A program made the translations under genes and the position numbers. This document shows positions 11,812 to 23,815 of a DNA stretch of 64,000 nucleotides, piece after piece. How positions within the stretch are numbered: position 1 is the stretch's first letter; every line of letters starts with the position of its first letter. The notes beneath the pieces are model-generated. The model was given only the letters and a program-made list of their open reading frames with translations, was not told where the DNA came from and did not search any database. The stretch spans positions 3,844,001-3,908,000 of the forward strand of contig OX637297.1 of assembly GCA_951799445.1 (NCBI GenBank), given 5' to 3'. This DNA is from Pseudisothecium myosuroides (taxonomy: Eukaryota; Streptophyta; Bryopsida; Hypnales; Lembophyllaceae).

Positions 11812-13399
11812 TTTGCTACGATGGGAGAGGGGTTGACATCCGCCCCAATTTTGGCAACCGTACTAGGTCAAAAGATACCTCCAAAGAAGTACAACTTTGC
11901 AATACAAAACAAGGCACCTTCTTTACCACAAAAAGAGGTCGGTGCCAAAGAAGTGGCAAAGGCGTATGCCAAAATTGATAGTCTTATAGAGAGCAATGCT
12001 CTAGACCCCCTAATGTACACACCTCTTTCTACTTCCTTGCCAATGAGTCCAGTCATAAGCCCAGAAATGGAGGTGCAACCGCCACAAAGAAACGGAAAAG
12101 AACATGAGGACGTGGCCAAAAATTCTACCATTGATGGTACAGAGATTTGCAACAAGCATCCGCATTTGTCAGGCATGAGTGATCGCGCTCTTTGGCAATT
12201 TTGTCAAGTGCCAAGTGCTGACGAACTAGAGTATTTGCTGGAGTGTGATGAGCGTTTGAAAAATTATGAAGAAGACACACCCGCCAAAAGCCCAAACAAC
12301 GAGGCCGGTAGTTCTACATTTCATCCAGGGGGAGCTACTAGGCCGTCCATTGCAGAAATTGCTTACCAATTGACATGTTCAGCTCGTATCGTAACTCAAA
12401 CTGTCCCCAAGCTTATTGAGTTGGCTTTGGAATTTTCTAGAATGTCGCCTGCACTTCTGACTAGTGCCTTGTCTTTTATGGATTTCACTAAGTCTTGGGT
12501 GCCAATTCTTAACAACAAAGTGAGCTAAACAAACACTTTCAGTGGCTTCGAGTCAAAGAATATGAAGTTGAGGGCAAAGTGTAAGGACTTGACACGCAAG
12601 TGGGAGATGGAGACTTAGAAGCTTGTGAAGGGCAAGAATGCTGAAGTGCTTGCACAGGTGGATGTAATTGACCAATTAGACAAGGTTATCACTTAGTTGT
12701 GTGAAATGAGATCCACCAAAACCAAACCTCGAGCAGTGCCGCTGGACCGCCTGGACGAGATAGCGAAAGCTGGTCCGTTGAAGCCGCCTAAGGTAGTGTA
12801 TTTGGATGACGATGAAGACACCCGCAAATGGAAAGTGAAGAACGTTTCGCCATTTTGGAGCCTAACCCAACTAGCATAGATGCTTCCATGCAAACTAAAG
12901 GCCATGAGTTTGAAGAGCTGAAGCAGAAATTGGAGGAGGCAATCCAAAAAAAAGTGCTTGTGCAGTTGGAGTTGGAACGATTGAAAGAAACTCTTCACAT
13001 GGACGACTACATGCCTACGAGCGGATTGGAAGATAGATGGTTGGCGTGGATACAAAAACTAAAAGACAAGCCCTCCATGATATCACAAGCAATGCAAAAC
13101 GTCCAAAAACTGGCAAGGAATTCGGATGAAGATTGCAATGCCATTTTGACGTCTTTAAAAAGGTTCAAGAATGCGTTCGATGAACGTACGGGGAATTACA
13201 CCAAAATAACATGTTGGGGAGACATGGATGCCATGTTTGAGCGGTTGAATCACACGAAGAAAGAACCACAGCCTAAGAGTGTGAATTGGTCCTTCGAAGC
13301 AGAGGAAGGATGGGTTCCTTACAATACGCTGTCAGCACACATCAAGAAGGAGGACAAGGTAGTAGTGAGTACTTGTGACACAGCCCCAAGCATGTTGGA

Positions 13400-13545
13400 G
13401 AGTTATTGTAGCGCTTGCCTTGGTGTTCTTGGTCTTGAAGGAGCCCTAACTATGGGTCAATGTCACCACACTTTCCATGTGACATGTATAGTCAAAGCAT
13501 CACTAAGTTGTTCGATTTGTGCGGAGTGCCGTGCTCTTTTGTGCC
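13400..13545 (+). other. RING-H2 finger within KLW member 2
   Basis: The order is Cys-x2-Cys (CSAC), then after 16 residues Cys-x-His-x2-His-x2-Cys (CHHTFHVTC), then Cys-x2-Cys (CSIC). All eight zinc ligands of a RING-H2 are present in a normal order, although the last inter-ligand spacing is short. RING-H2 domains normally recruit E2 ubiquitin-conjugating enzymes. Confidence 0.65.
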
Positions 13546-14507
13546 TTAGATTCTACAAAATGCTTGGAATATGAGAAGTGATGCCCTCCGGCCACAAATA
13601 CACTCGATGGAACCTTCCACTTGACCAGGGGCCATTCAAATTTCATAATTATTTACATTGGGATAAACCTTTGATATGGGATGCAAGTGAACGGAAGCAT
13701 GGACTGTACGAAAAGACTGAACAGGCGGAAGATGACTTCATATGGATGACTATAAACAGAGAGGTGGAGTTGCGAGCCCGAGGTTTTGAGGATGGAGAGG
13801 CTCGTGAATTGTTTTGTCGCAACATGGGGGGGCATTAGAGCGTGCAACACAAAAAGTTCTTCCGATTTCCCAAGAAGGAAGTGAAGAAAGGGCTAGATGG
13901 GAAATGGATAGAGGTGGAGCATTCGAAAGAGTTCAATGACCAGTACAACACGTATAACCACGTTCTAATAGGCAAGGCCCTTTTTTTTTTATTGAAGTTG
14001 GAAGAAGCTGCAACATTTCGTGCTCCTATAGAAATAGGTGGGCAAACAAGTACAGAGCATGCATTAGTGGATGTAATGGGGGCATTCGATAGGAGGATGG
14101 CCGACATTGTAGGTCAATGGAGAGCATTCTTGCTAGAAAGAGACCGACCGAGCAAATTACAGTTGAAAAGTGATGACGAAGTAGTCTAGGCAATGGTAGA
14201 TCAAATAGATAGTGCTTTGAGAGCTTTGAAGGTAGAAGAAGTGTATTTGACTCCTACGAGGAATAAAAAACGCAAAAGGATTGAAAAAGAGGATAACCAT
14301 TCTCCACAGTCAAAATGGCTATTTTCTATGGTTGACGTGGAAGTGCGAAGTGGAGGGTCCATCGTCCGCCCGTCAACAGCGGGAAACTCGCCAAGGTAGT
14401 AGACGACGCTTGGCTCAAGAAGTGACGTCTCCTATTTTGGGAGAGGGTAGCGGCAGGTGATTAGAACTTGTAGGGAATTTTTTTTCTCTCTTAAAATGCA
14501 ACTATAA

Positions 14508-15050
14508 ATAATATAGTAACTGCTGTTTTGATGGTACAAGGATTGAGTAGTACTAAGTCAATGCACTTATGGTATGTCAGGAGTTCTTTATAACATATAA
14601 ATGTCTATGCAATGGAAACGTGTTTTGATTTGGAATTTTGTCAACAATGTATTTTGTGTCCTTTGCGTACAAGATAATTTTACATCCATAGTTATTAAAT
14701 GCATGTAATGCCATGCATATGTACCATAGAATTGCATTCCTTTTTGTCCAGTTTCATTGCTCAAAGGCGTAAATAAAAAATGTGAATGAAATATGAACAA
14801 ACAAGACCCTCAGTCCTAGGTAAAAGCTTTGATTAATAACTACAAATATGTTTATATAATACTCCCACTCGAAGTAGAATTCAATTTGTAACTATTAATT
14901 AGAGCTCAGCATTGAATACAAATACATCAACATAAGATTTGAACCCGTGACCTCTTGGAGACCAATAATCAAACTAGCCCCTAGGTGGTCGCACCCTAAA
15001 ATGCCTGCTATGGCCTGAATGCACTAGACAGATTGTCTTACCCCAGTTAC
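14508..15050. other. AT-rich intergenic stretch
   Basis: No gene or clear repeat is visible between the KLW gene and the GC-rich tract. Confidence 0.35.
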
Positions 15051-15059
15051 AACCATTTG

Positions 15060-15215
15060 CGATCGACCGTCCCACTGGCGACTGCCGTTCCGTCCGCGCG
15101 CCGCCCGTCGGCCCTGACCGAACGAGCTTCGGCCACGCACCCGTCCGCTTGGCCATCTGCGCACCTGACCACCCGATTGTCCTATCCGCGCCGAAGGCCG
15201 CCTCATCGGACAGTC
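15060..15215. other. GC-rich tract C
   Basis: CpG-dense CCGTCCG, GCCCGTCGG and CCGAACG words stand in an AT-rich background, immediately 5' of the hAT transposase. Confidence 0.65.
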
Positions 15216-15275
15216 AGGATTTACTGGCCATTGGGATTCCTCTTTAATGATCGTGGCCAGCTGCACAAGGTTGAA

Positions 15276-15290
15276 GAGTATAAGTGGGAG
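15276..15290 (+). promoter_or_regulatory. TATA-like element before hAT transposase
   Basis: AGTATAAGTGGGAGGAAG lies 60 bp after the GC-rich tract and ~170 bp before the first Met at 15449. It matches the arrangement in front of KLW member 2. Confidence 0.35.
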
Positions 15291-15448
15291 GAAGAAGGTA
15301 TGTCAAAGCACTCTTGAGAAACTGAACACTAAGATTTCCAAGGGCTAGGAGCTACAATTTTTTGTGTCCCTTACTTGGTAATGCATAGTTCAGTGGACGG
15401 GGGGGCCTTGAATTTTCAAGGCTTTGTGCACGCAGTGCTTGTTACCTT

Positions 15449-18400
15449 TTGGATATTGTGAACCCAGTGTTTACGTTTTCAACTTGCTTAAAATATAAAA
15501 AATTTGAACCTGTCACTATGAGTAAGGACTTCTCCACTTGGTATGGAGTCTTGTTACCAAATAAAGTGCAGTGCAAGGCTTGTCAACTCATCTTCGCCAA
15601 AAAACCATGCCGTATATTGAGCCACCTAGGATACCAAGGCACATCAGGCTTTCATGATACCGGGGTCAGCCTTTGTCCTAGGTTGACATCAGAGGTTCAA
15701 GTTCTATTTCTTCGTCGTGAAGAGAAATTTCCACAGCGGCCCGCGGCCATTAACAACGTAGATGGCAACAACATGCCTATGGATAGAAACAATTTCTTAA
15801 ATGGCATGGGCACAACGCGTTCTACGCAGGACGATTCGTGCATGGCACCACAAGAACTTGAGGGTGTGGGTTTAGAAGTAAATCGAACAACTGAAACATC
15901 CGGTGAACATAGAACTCCAAGGGCATCTAGTAGTAGGCTGCATAAACAAAGTAGCCTAGCCGATGGCTTTGAAAAAAAAAAACGAAATTTGAATGCAGTA
16001 TGGGCAAAAATTTTTTACGCGGCAAACATACCATTTGCTGTAGCCCGAAATCCGGCCTTCAAAGAAGCAGTGAAGAAAATGGCAGAGTAGAATCGGCCAT
16101 ACAACCCACCATCGTACCATGAATTACGACACAAGTTGCTAGACCAAGCAAAGGCAGACCTTCAAACAAAGCTCCATAACAGAACCAAAGATAGCGTCAG
16201 GAAGTTCAAAGCAACATTGTCTATCAATGGATGGAGTGACGTTTCGAACCGCCCATTAATAAATGCTATGCTAGTCTCTGCTTCAGGGTAGGAATATATT
16301 GGGTCGGTGGATACAAAAGGGGTGGAAAAAAAAGAAGAGTATTTGGCGTCTGTGTTGGAGAGATTCATAGAACACGTGGGTCCCTCAATTGTAGTGCAAG
16401 TGACTGCGGATAATGCACATGTGAATCCAGCAGGGTGGAATTTGGTCTCCACTAGGTATCCACACATGTTTTTTCAAGGGTGCGTGGTGCACGCCTTGAA
16501 TTTGTTGCTAAAATATTGGGAGAAGTCAAAATGGATTTTGGATTACGTGGAGAAAGCCCATGCTATAGTGAAATTCTTCAAGAGTAGGCAAATGCCGCTT
16601 GCCATATTTCGAAAGCACGAGACGAAGTTGAGCTTGTTGTTGCCGGCAAAAACGAGGTTTGCCTCTAATTTTATCATGATTCACCGTTTGTTGAAGGTTA
16701 AACAAGCATTACAACAAAGTGTGGTGGATCCACAATAGGTTGGATACGTGTGGAAGTTGAAAGACACCCAAAAAACGAAGCCGTGCTCGAAGTCTCAAGC
16801 TGTAACCTAATTCATTTTGAATGATCATTTCTGGGAACGTTTGATGTATATTAAGGAAGTAGTGGGTCCAGTTGTGTGTGCTCTACGTGATTTGGATGCC
16901 AAGATACCATGCATGGGCAAGGTCTTGCATCTTATGAGAGGTTTACAGAAACATGTCTTCTCTTTACAAGGCCTGCCTTTTAAATTGTCTGTAAATCGAG
17001 CCGAACGATTGCAGACCTTGTTCTTGAAGCGATACAAAATGGGGGAGAAAGATCTACACTATGTAGGAGCACTTCTAAACCCCTATTTGCTTTATGATAA
17101 GGAATTGGCCCACAATACAGAAGCAATGAAGGCATGCAAGCGGGTTATTCAAAGAATATGTAAACTAGGAGAGTATGTGATGGTGGTGAAGGAATTTGTA
17201 GCCTTTCGATATAGAACCCCTCCGTTCCATAACATGTTGAATCCTAATGAACAAATGTTGTGGACACATGCTTGGTGGGATTTTGAGGGTGCATGCGGGA
17301 AGCTCATTGCTCCAATTGCCAAGAGGATATTAGCCCAACCGGTATCATCATCTTCATACAAATGAAATTGGAGTAGCTATTCGTTTGTTCACAACAAATC
17401 TTGAAACAAGTTGAAGACATAGAGAGCAGTAGATTTGGTGTATGTGTACACCAATTCAAAAGTCTTGGCCGCATTGAAGGTACATGATGAGAAGAAGTGG
17501 TACAAGGACAACGTAGAGTCCGAGGATTCAGAGGGGCCTATCTCAGAAGACAAAGAAGAGGTTGACAACGACGGACTTCAAATTAATGATGGGGACAGTG
17601 GTTTAAATGAGGACAACAGCGCGGATGATGAAGATTATGGCATTAGTGAGGATGAGGCCCAAATTCCCATAGCCAAATTTGTAGATGGAACCAAGTTTCT
17701 CAGTAGCCAAAACCTTGTACCAGAAAGGGAAGGTAGCTACATAGAGGTAGCGGTGGCAAATGAGACAACTATAGCCAATGATGGGACTGGAAAATTGGAT
17801 GAAGTTCTTCAAACTTCAAAGGCTACATCCGCGGCAATGGGACAAGTGCAAGAGAGGGACACACAGAATGGCACAACACAGTTTGAGCTCAATGTCTCAA
17901 TGAACGTGGACAATGCTTCGGTCCCATGTACTGTGGTATTGCCAAACCACAATAGTGTCGAACCAAGTACTGCAAATGATGCAGGAACCGAAGTTCAAGA
18001 GAATGTTGATCCTGGTTTGATACATGGGTCTAGGAGCCCAATTTGGGTGAACTACGACAAAGGCAAGAAGCACGTCAGGCAAGATCCTCAAGTACCACCA
18101 TGTAGCGGTCTTCCGCATGCAGTGTCAAAAACAGTTGCAACAACTGTGTGTAGTTTGGGAAGCTCTGGCCGTTGGGGCTGTATTGTGAAGATGTCAAAAA
18201 AATTACAGCCTTGCATCAATTCAAATGAAACGAAGTCACCATCCAACGGTGATGAGGAGGACAAAACATTGGGTGAAATGCTTGTTCGGGAATCTAGCCG
18301 TGCACCGCCACAACGTTCAACCAAATCATCGACCCCTACACGGCTGTCTATGAATGCAATGAAGGTAAACATTCAAGGAAGGGTCGGAGTATTGAAGTTG

Positions 18401-18880
18401 GAGGCGAAACATTCCATCAAATCCAAAAACAAAAGCGAAATGCAACCGTTTGCAGCGAGCCCAAGAAGACGACAAAACACAGGTAGAATCCCCCTTGATG
18501 CACGTCTTCCTGTTCCACAAAAGAAAATGATGAGTGTTTCCCTCAAGGAAGATAAAATGAAGGCTATATTGAAAGTAAAGAAAGAAAAGAACAAAGGCAA
18601 ACAAAGGAGATCAAGTACGTTTAGTCAAGTTCATAAGGGAGGAGTGATAGTTCTAAATTCTTCATTGGACGACATAGCAAACACATCCGACAATGAAGAC
18701 ATTGGATGGGAAAATGCAAGAGATTGTAGCGGGGCTGAGATGAAAGGAAATAGTGATTACAGGCCTTAGCAAATAAGAATTGTAGAATTGTTGTCATAGG
18801 AGACTTGCGCACTCAGATGCATTGAGCACGTGAAGAGAATGGATTGGTAGAACTTTTCATTGTAGTACTTTTTTGCTTAA
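15449..18880 (+). pseudogene. hAT-superfamily transposase (BED + DUF659 + C-dimerisation), nonsense-mutated
   Basis: The whole unit is in a single frame. Near the N-terminus is a BED-type zinc finger (CKAC ... LSH ... GVSLCP). The DUF659-like catalytic core follows (PPSYHELR, NGWSD, IGSVDTKG, VVQVTADNAHVNPAG, CVVHALNLLL), then the hAT dimerisation segment (NWSSYSF.HNKS.NKL followed by DLVYVYTN). A ~440-residue acidic-then-basic tail with no named domain ends the unit. In-frame stops: TAG at 16088, 16289, 16736, 17420, 18767, 18797, 18848 and 18863; TAA at 16808; TGA at 17363 and 17402. Both TGAs fall where the family has Arg, and 17420 falls at a Gln/Glu position. No frameshift is seen in 3.3 kb. 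Met at 15518 (MSKDFSTW) may be the real start. Terminal inverted repeats were not located. The gene may end at 18769. Confidence 0.85.
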
Positions 18881-18899
18881 TGATGTAGAAAATGTCATT

Positions 18900-20460
18900 A
18901 CAAATTGTGTATTCCAAAACCGTTTAGACAAAATCCAATAAAGCTTCATTGTGTTTTTCCTTTCTTTAATGAGGCATTATGTACTGCAAAATGCGTATAG
19001 AATGCCAAAGATATTGTTTGTAATTGTTGTAGTACGTGGAAAAATGTAAGCATTCACATATGAAAAGGCATGATTCTTTCAAATGTGGGCCATTAAAGGA
19101 CCGGGCCCATTTTCTTCCCCATTTTTTTTAATTCACTAGAAGATGAATTTCTAATTGTAACAAATTGAATATGTTAGTGAATTCTAAATCCTAGATGTAA
19201 TTACATCTTCTTAAAATAAATGCAAGCCTTCGCGTATGGAAATGGATGACATTTTCAAGTTTTGGCCATTAAGGGGTCAAGGCCCATTTCCTTTCCCATT
19301 TTTTTTAATTGAAAGGAAGATGAACTTGGAATGGTAATAAATTGAATATTTTAGTGAAATCTAAATCCTAGGGATAATGACATCTTCGTTCCAAAAATGA
19401 TTCATCAACGTATGGAAATGCATGATTCTTTCAAATGTGGGCCATTAAGGGGCCAAGGCCCATTTTCTTCCCCACTTTTTTTAATTGAAAAGAAGATGAA
19501 TTTGGAAAGGTAATAAATTGAATATTTTAGTGAAATCTAAATCGTAGGTGTAATTACATCTTCTTAAAATAAATGTAAGCCTTCACGTATAGAAATGGAT
19601 GACATTTTCAAGTTTTGGCCATTAAGGGGCCAAGGCCCATTTCCTTCCCCATTTTTTTAATTGAAAAGAAGATGAATTCGGAATGGTAACAAATTGAATG
19701 TTGTAGTGAAATCTAAATCCTAGGGGTAATGACAGATGTCTCTTTAAAATAAATGTAAGCCTTCACGTATGGAAATGCATGATTCTTTCAAATGTGAGCC
19801 ATTAAGGGACCGGGCCCATTTTAATCCCCATTTTTTTTAATTCACAAGAAGATGAATTTGGAATGGTAACAAATTGAATGTTGTAGTGAAATCTAAATCC
19901 TAGGGGTAATGACATCTTCTTTCCAAAAATGTAAGCCTTCACATATGGAAATGCATAATTCTTTTGAATGTGGGCCATTAAGGGACCGGGCACATTTTAT
20001 TCCCCATTTTGTTTAATTCACAAGAAGATGAATTTCTAATGGTGACAAAATGACAAATTAAATATTTTAGTGAAATCTAAATCCTAAGTGTAATTACATC
20101 TTCTTAAAATAAATGTAAGCCTTCACGTATTAAAATGGATGACATGTATAAGTTTTGACCATTAAGGGCCAATGCCCATTTCGTTCCCCATTTTCTTTAA
20201 TTTACAATAAGATGACCTTTGCATAGTAACAAATTGAATATTTTAGTGGAATCTAAATTGTAAGTGTAATTACAACTTCCTTTAAAAAAATGTAAGCCTT
20301 TATGTATGGAAATGCATGACATATTCAAATTTGGGCTATTAAGGGGCCAAGGCCCACTTCCTTCTTCATTTTTTCTAATTCTCAACAAGATGTCACATTT
20401 CATTCCCGTTTTCATTAATTCAAAGTTTTCATTAATCTCGTTTACTATTTATTATTTTTC
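18900..20460. repeat. satellite array, ~178-bp monomers, two alternating subtypes
   Basis: Eight monomers can be followed by the word GGCCATTAAGGG and its TTCACGTATGGAAATG lead-in, near 19046, 19222, 19396, 19576, 19755, 19932, 20116 and 20294. Subtype A has GCATGATTCTTTCAAATGTG and subtype B has GGATGACATTTTCAAGTTTT. The order is A B A B A A B B-like. It starts directly after the hAT gene. Confidence 0.85.
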
Positions 20461-20462
20461 CA

Positions 20463-20695
20463 AAAGCGGCCACTTACACCCGGCCGCCCGCCCGCCCGAG
20501 CCGTCGGGACCGACCGACCAAACGTTGGCTACCCCCGACGAACCGCCCGCTCGACTCCCCGACCCCCCGGCCGTCCGCTATACCGGCCGCCATTTACCAC
20601 GGGATAAATTTTTCGACCGCTAAATTACGAATCGTCCGCTGCGTCCGCTGCGTCCGGACATCTAGAATTCGGACGTGAATTTCGGTCGGACATTT
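20463..20695. other. GC-rich tract D inside the satellite
   Basis: CCGCCCG, CCGACCGACC and GGCCGTCCGC words like those of the three gene-proximal GC tracts, but here with no coding region following. It may mark a deleted gene or be a mobile GC-rich module. Confidence 0.6.
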
Positions 20696-20699
20696 GGAT

Positions 20700-22031
20700 T
20701 TGTCAACCTAGGTAGGTGGCCACTAAAGTACAAGCTCAATTTTATTTCCAAATTTTTTTAATTCACGCAGGGATGAATTGAAGTTGGGCACGAACTACAT
20801 TTTCTTGGGTACCCTAGTATTTGAGAGTATTTATAAGTTGCACATTTCTTTTTGGAGCCATTCATGTACAAATTCCATGATTTTTAATATTGGTGCCTAC
20901 TACAATATAGACCTCAGTTAATTCTCATTTTTTTTATTCACGTAGGGATGGATTTAAAAGTATGCATGAATGGGATATTTCCATGAATTCTAAAAATTGA
21001 GAGTACTTACAACTTATACATTTTTTTTTAGGGTTTTGCAATTAAATTCCATGACTGACTTCTGCTATTGGTGGTCAGTAAATACAGACCTCAATTTATT
21101 TCCATTTGTTCTACTTAGAGATGTGTTTATAAAACGCACAAATTGAATGTTCTTGTAGATTCTAATTCTTGAAAATATATACAAGTTTTACATTTTCTTG
21201 AGAGGCTTTCATATTCCAACTCCGTGACTATTGATCTTTCTTTCTTATATAGTACAGGGCACATGATATTTGCTTTTTTTTTTAAATATTTGTAGGGACG
21301 GATTAAAAATATGTACTAATTGAATATTCATGAATAATAATTCTTGAGAATATTTACAACTTCTACATTTATTTTTGGAGGCTCTCATGTTTTAACTGTG
21401 ACTTTTGATATTCTTGGCGGCCACTAAAGTACACACCTAGTTCTATTTTAATTTTCTTTTTATCAAGTACATATGGATTTAAATTGGGCATGTTTTGATT
21501 AATGTAGTGGACTCACTCATATATTTTTTTTAACATTTCATAAACAAATTTCATGACCTCTAATGTTTAGGGTTAAAAAATATAAGGCACAATTATTTTT
21601 ATATTTCTTTAATTCACATACAAGATTACTAAGAATGGACACAAATGGAATATCCTTAGAGATTCTAAATCCCTACAAAATTCACAACTTCTACATTTTT
21701 TTATAAAGCTTTCACATACATAAATCAAATACTTTTGATATTCTTGGTGATTAAAATGCAGGGCACAATTATTCTCATATATTATTGTGATTCATGTACA
21801 AATTCATTAGAAATGGGTACAAATAAAATTTTCTTAGAGATTCCAAAAAATAAATCCCTAAAGTATTTAGAATTTCTCTTGGATTTGGGGGGGGGGTTCA
21901 CAAGTAAATTCCATGACTTTTGATCATTATTTCAATTGTAGCCATTAAAGTACAAGGCTCGATTTTGTTTCCAATTTTTGGTGGTTGACATACAAATGGA
22001 TTAAAATTGGGCAATAATTGCATATGCTTGT
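20700..22031. repeat. satellite array, diverged ~177-bp monomers (first part)
   Basis: Words such as GCCACTAAAGTACA, TTTTTTTAATTCAC, GGGATGGATT and TTCCATGAC recur every 170-180 bp. Monomers are more diverged from each other than in the flanking arrays, but share the order of words with the 18.9-20.4 kb units, so both belong to one superfamily. Confidence 0.75.
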
Positions 22032-23810
22032 TGTCGTAGCACACAAAAGTAAAATCCCTCCAGTAGACGTTCTAAAGCGTTTAAAACCGTCTTTTGGGTG
22101 ACTCGTGTATCGTTCCCTCAGAGATCTGTATCGAACTTCTATAGTGATGACCGGAAACGGATGCGGTAATCACAACAACCACAAGCGAACCGGATTCTAA
22201 GATGGGAAGCTAAAAATATACAAATGATTTCTTTCCATCCGATTGGACTATCTCACTTCAGTCCTAATCCGCTCAACAACAACAGGGAAGTGTCTCTACA
22301 ATATACCACTCCCTTACTCCCAAATACAACTTCTGACTCTAGGATTCAAAACCGGAACTGGAAGGAGTGTCATTACCCTATGCCTCTTCCTGTTTCCGCT
22401 CCTGGATCCTCAAAACAAGTAACCGGTTTGAAGTTTAGCCTCTATGTCAGAGGGTTCCGCATATTTTAGTTAAGGAAGGCTGCGTGAATTCCTACCCTTC
22501 GATATTTTAGAGTGACTGAAGTTTCACTAAAAAGAAGAAAAATAATAAAACACAAAAAGAAATAGGATCTCGGTTTCTCCTCACAACTAACCCGAAAGCT
22601 TAATCCGGATCAGTAGGTCACTTAGGAAACCCCTACTATCCTCACAATACTACAATGACAGATTTTCCCAACCCAAGTTTCTAGGCGGAGTCGCTACTCG
22701 GACCGGAAATCGGATACAGGAAACATCTGGGGGCACTCATCTTCTTCCAAAACCTGCAACCATAGCTACCCGCACAAATAATGGTTCTAGCATTACCAGG
22801 ATACCAACCTAGCATCAAGACTTTTCAGACCAACGCTTGGGATGTGGAAATCAATACGCTTTGCAATGGAAAATGAAAAAGAACACAAGTGTAAGACAAA
22901 ATTATCCTATCAAAGTCCGGGATGAAACTAACTTCCACCCCTTAAATACCAAACCAAGGGAAATCCTAACTACAGGTCAGAGAATGACATGCGTCATTCA
23001 CCTAACCTTCAAAATCCTAAATCTAAGTATTAACTGCCTAACAGCCGGTCCTTTTCCTAGAAACCCGGATCCTGCTATCCAAGTACATGCAGCCAGAAAG
23101 TAACTAACAGTGGCTTTCTTTTACTTTCCTCTACTTAACTGAACTCCAACTATCTTTAACTTTCCGAAACTGAACTCCTCCTATCTTTAACTTTTCAAAA
23201 CTGAACTTAACTGAAGTCTACTTTTACTTTCAAACTACAAAAACCGAGTTCCACTTAACTCCTTAACTTAACTTCTAAAAACAAACTCTATCTACTTCTT
23301 CTGCCTCTTGGCTGGTGTTTGAGTGGTCTTGGCCACTCCTTTCTTTGCTGACTACGGCTTACTCCTAGTAGGCTTGGACGCTTTCCCTTTTGACGGAGTT
23401 GGCAGTTTACCTCTACCCTTTCCATGCGCCGGTTTAGATTCTGGTTCCGATTCCTCTTCGCCTTTTTCGCTCTCCTCTCCTGACTCGGACTGGTCCTCCT
23501 CCTTCTCCACATCTTCCGGTATGGTGACTGTTGGCTCCGGTTTCCGTTTCCGATAACCGGTTTGACCATTCTTGAACTCCTGGAATCCCGGTTAGGATTC
23601 GACATAGGTTTCCGGTTTCCAGTTCAAGACAAGAACAACTAAGATCCGTCTTAACCATTTTATCTCTTTTAGAAGATTCGATGGTTACTAATCTAAAACT
23701 CTACTAAAATATGTACATAACCCTATAAAACAAAAAAAAAATTGAAAAAAAAATATCTTTAACCTAATTTCATTACAACGTAATAGAATTTGGCGTTATG
23801 GGCTTCGACA
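22032..23810 (-). mobile_element. TG..CA element (LTR-like), 1779 bp, 5-bp duplication CTTGT
   Basis: The left end reads TGTCGTAGCAC and the right end GCTTCGACA. CTTGT precedes (22027-22031) and follows (23811-23815) the element, and both flanks are satellite monomer sequence. No internal direct repeat was seen, so it looks like a solo LTR or a single-copy derivative. The minus strand near 23290-23580 encodes a Glu/Lys/Ser-rich segment ending in an AKRQKK-like tail, similar in composition to the C-terminus of the ORF in the 29.4-32.9 kb element. One TAG (SKP*SAKK) interrupts it. Confidence 0.8.
23290..23580 (-). pseudogene. C-terminal remnant of the TG..CA-element ORF
   Basis: Acidic EKEEDQSESGEESEKGEEE followed by basic KGRGKLPTPSKGK and an AKRQKK end. 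Most of the protein present in the larger relative (29.4 kb element) is missing, so this copy is internally deleted. A TAG lies in the basic part. Confidence 0.55.
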
Positions 23811-23815
23811 CTTGT

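Larger units (their letters stand above)
10343..14507 (+). pseudogene. KLW-family protein, member 2: repeat/coiled-coil/RING-H2 protein, interrupted
   Basis: One long coding unit read in pieces. 10343-10873 holds the KLW N-terminal domain (IDKLW, FVH, KEVW, YSLVYMVYVEF, the word VDW). A MITE then splits it; removing 10874-11310 rejoins the two frames exactly. 11311-12528 begins with seven ~20-residue repeats of the type VGGAKGKVFSTPLTKVSS, then a Pro/Lys-rich linker and a helical segment. Coiled coil follows (12600-13000), then a RING-H2 finger at 13400-13540, then a ~300-residue C-terminal region of unknown fold. Defects: TAG at 10481, 10505, 12616, 12694, 13836, 14187, 14397, 14400 and 14448; TAA at 12526; TGA at 13572; and one apparent missing A in an A run near 12826. 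The long frames argue for recent activity. RING-H2 suggests ubiquitin ligase chemistry, but this is inference. The true C-terminus may be at 14399 rather than 14507. Confidence 0.6.

Noticed and set aside
23323..23556. 77-codon plus-strand ORF in the first TG..CA element
   Set aside because: Antisense to the acidic/basic C-terminal remnant that has relatives in the other two elements.
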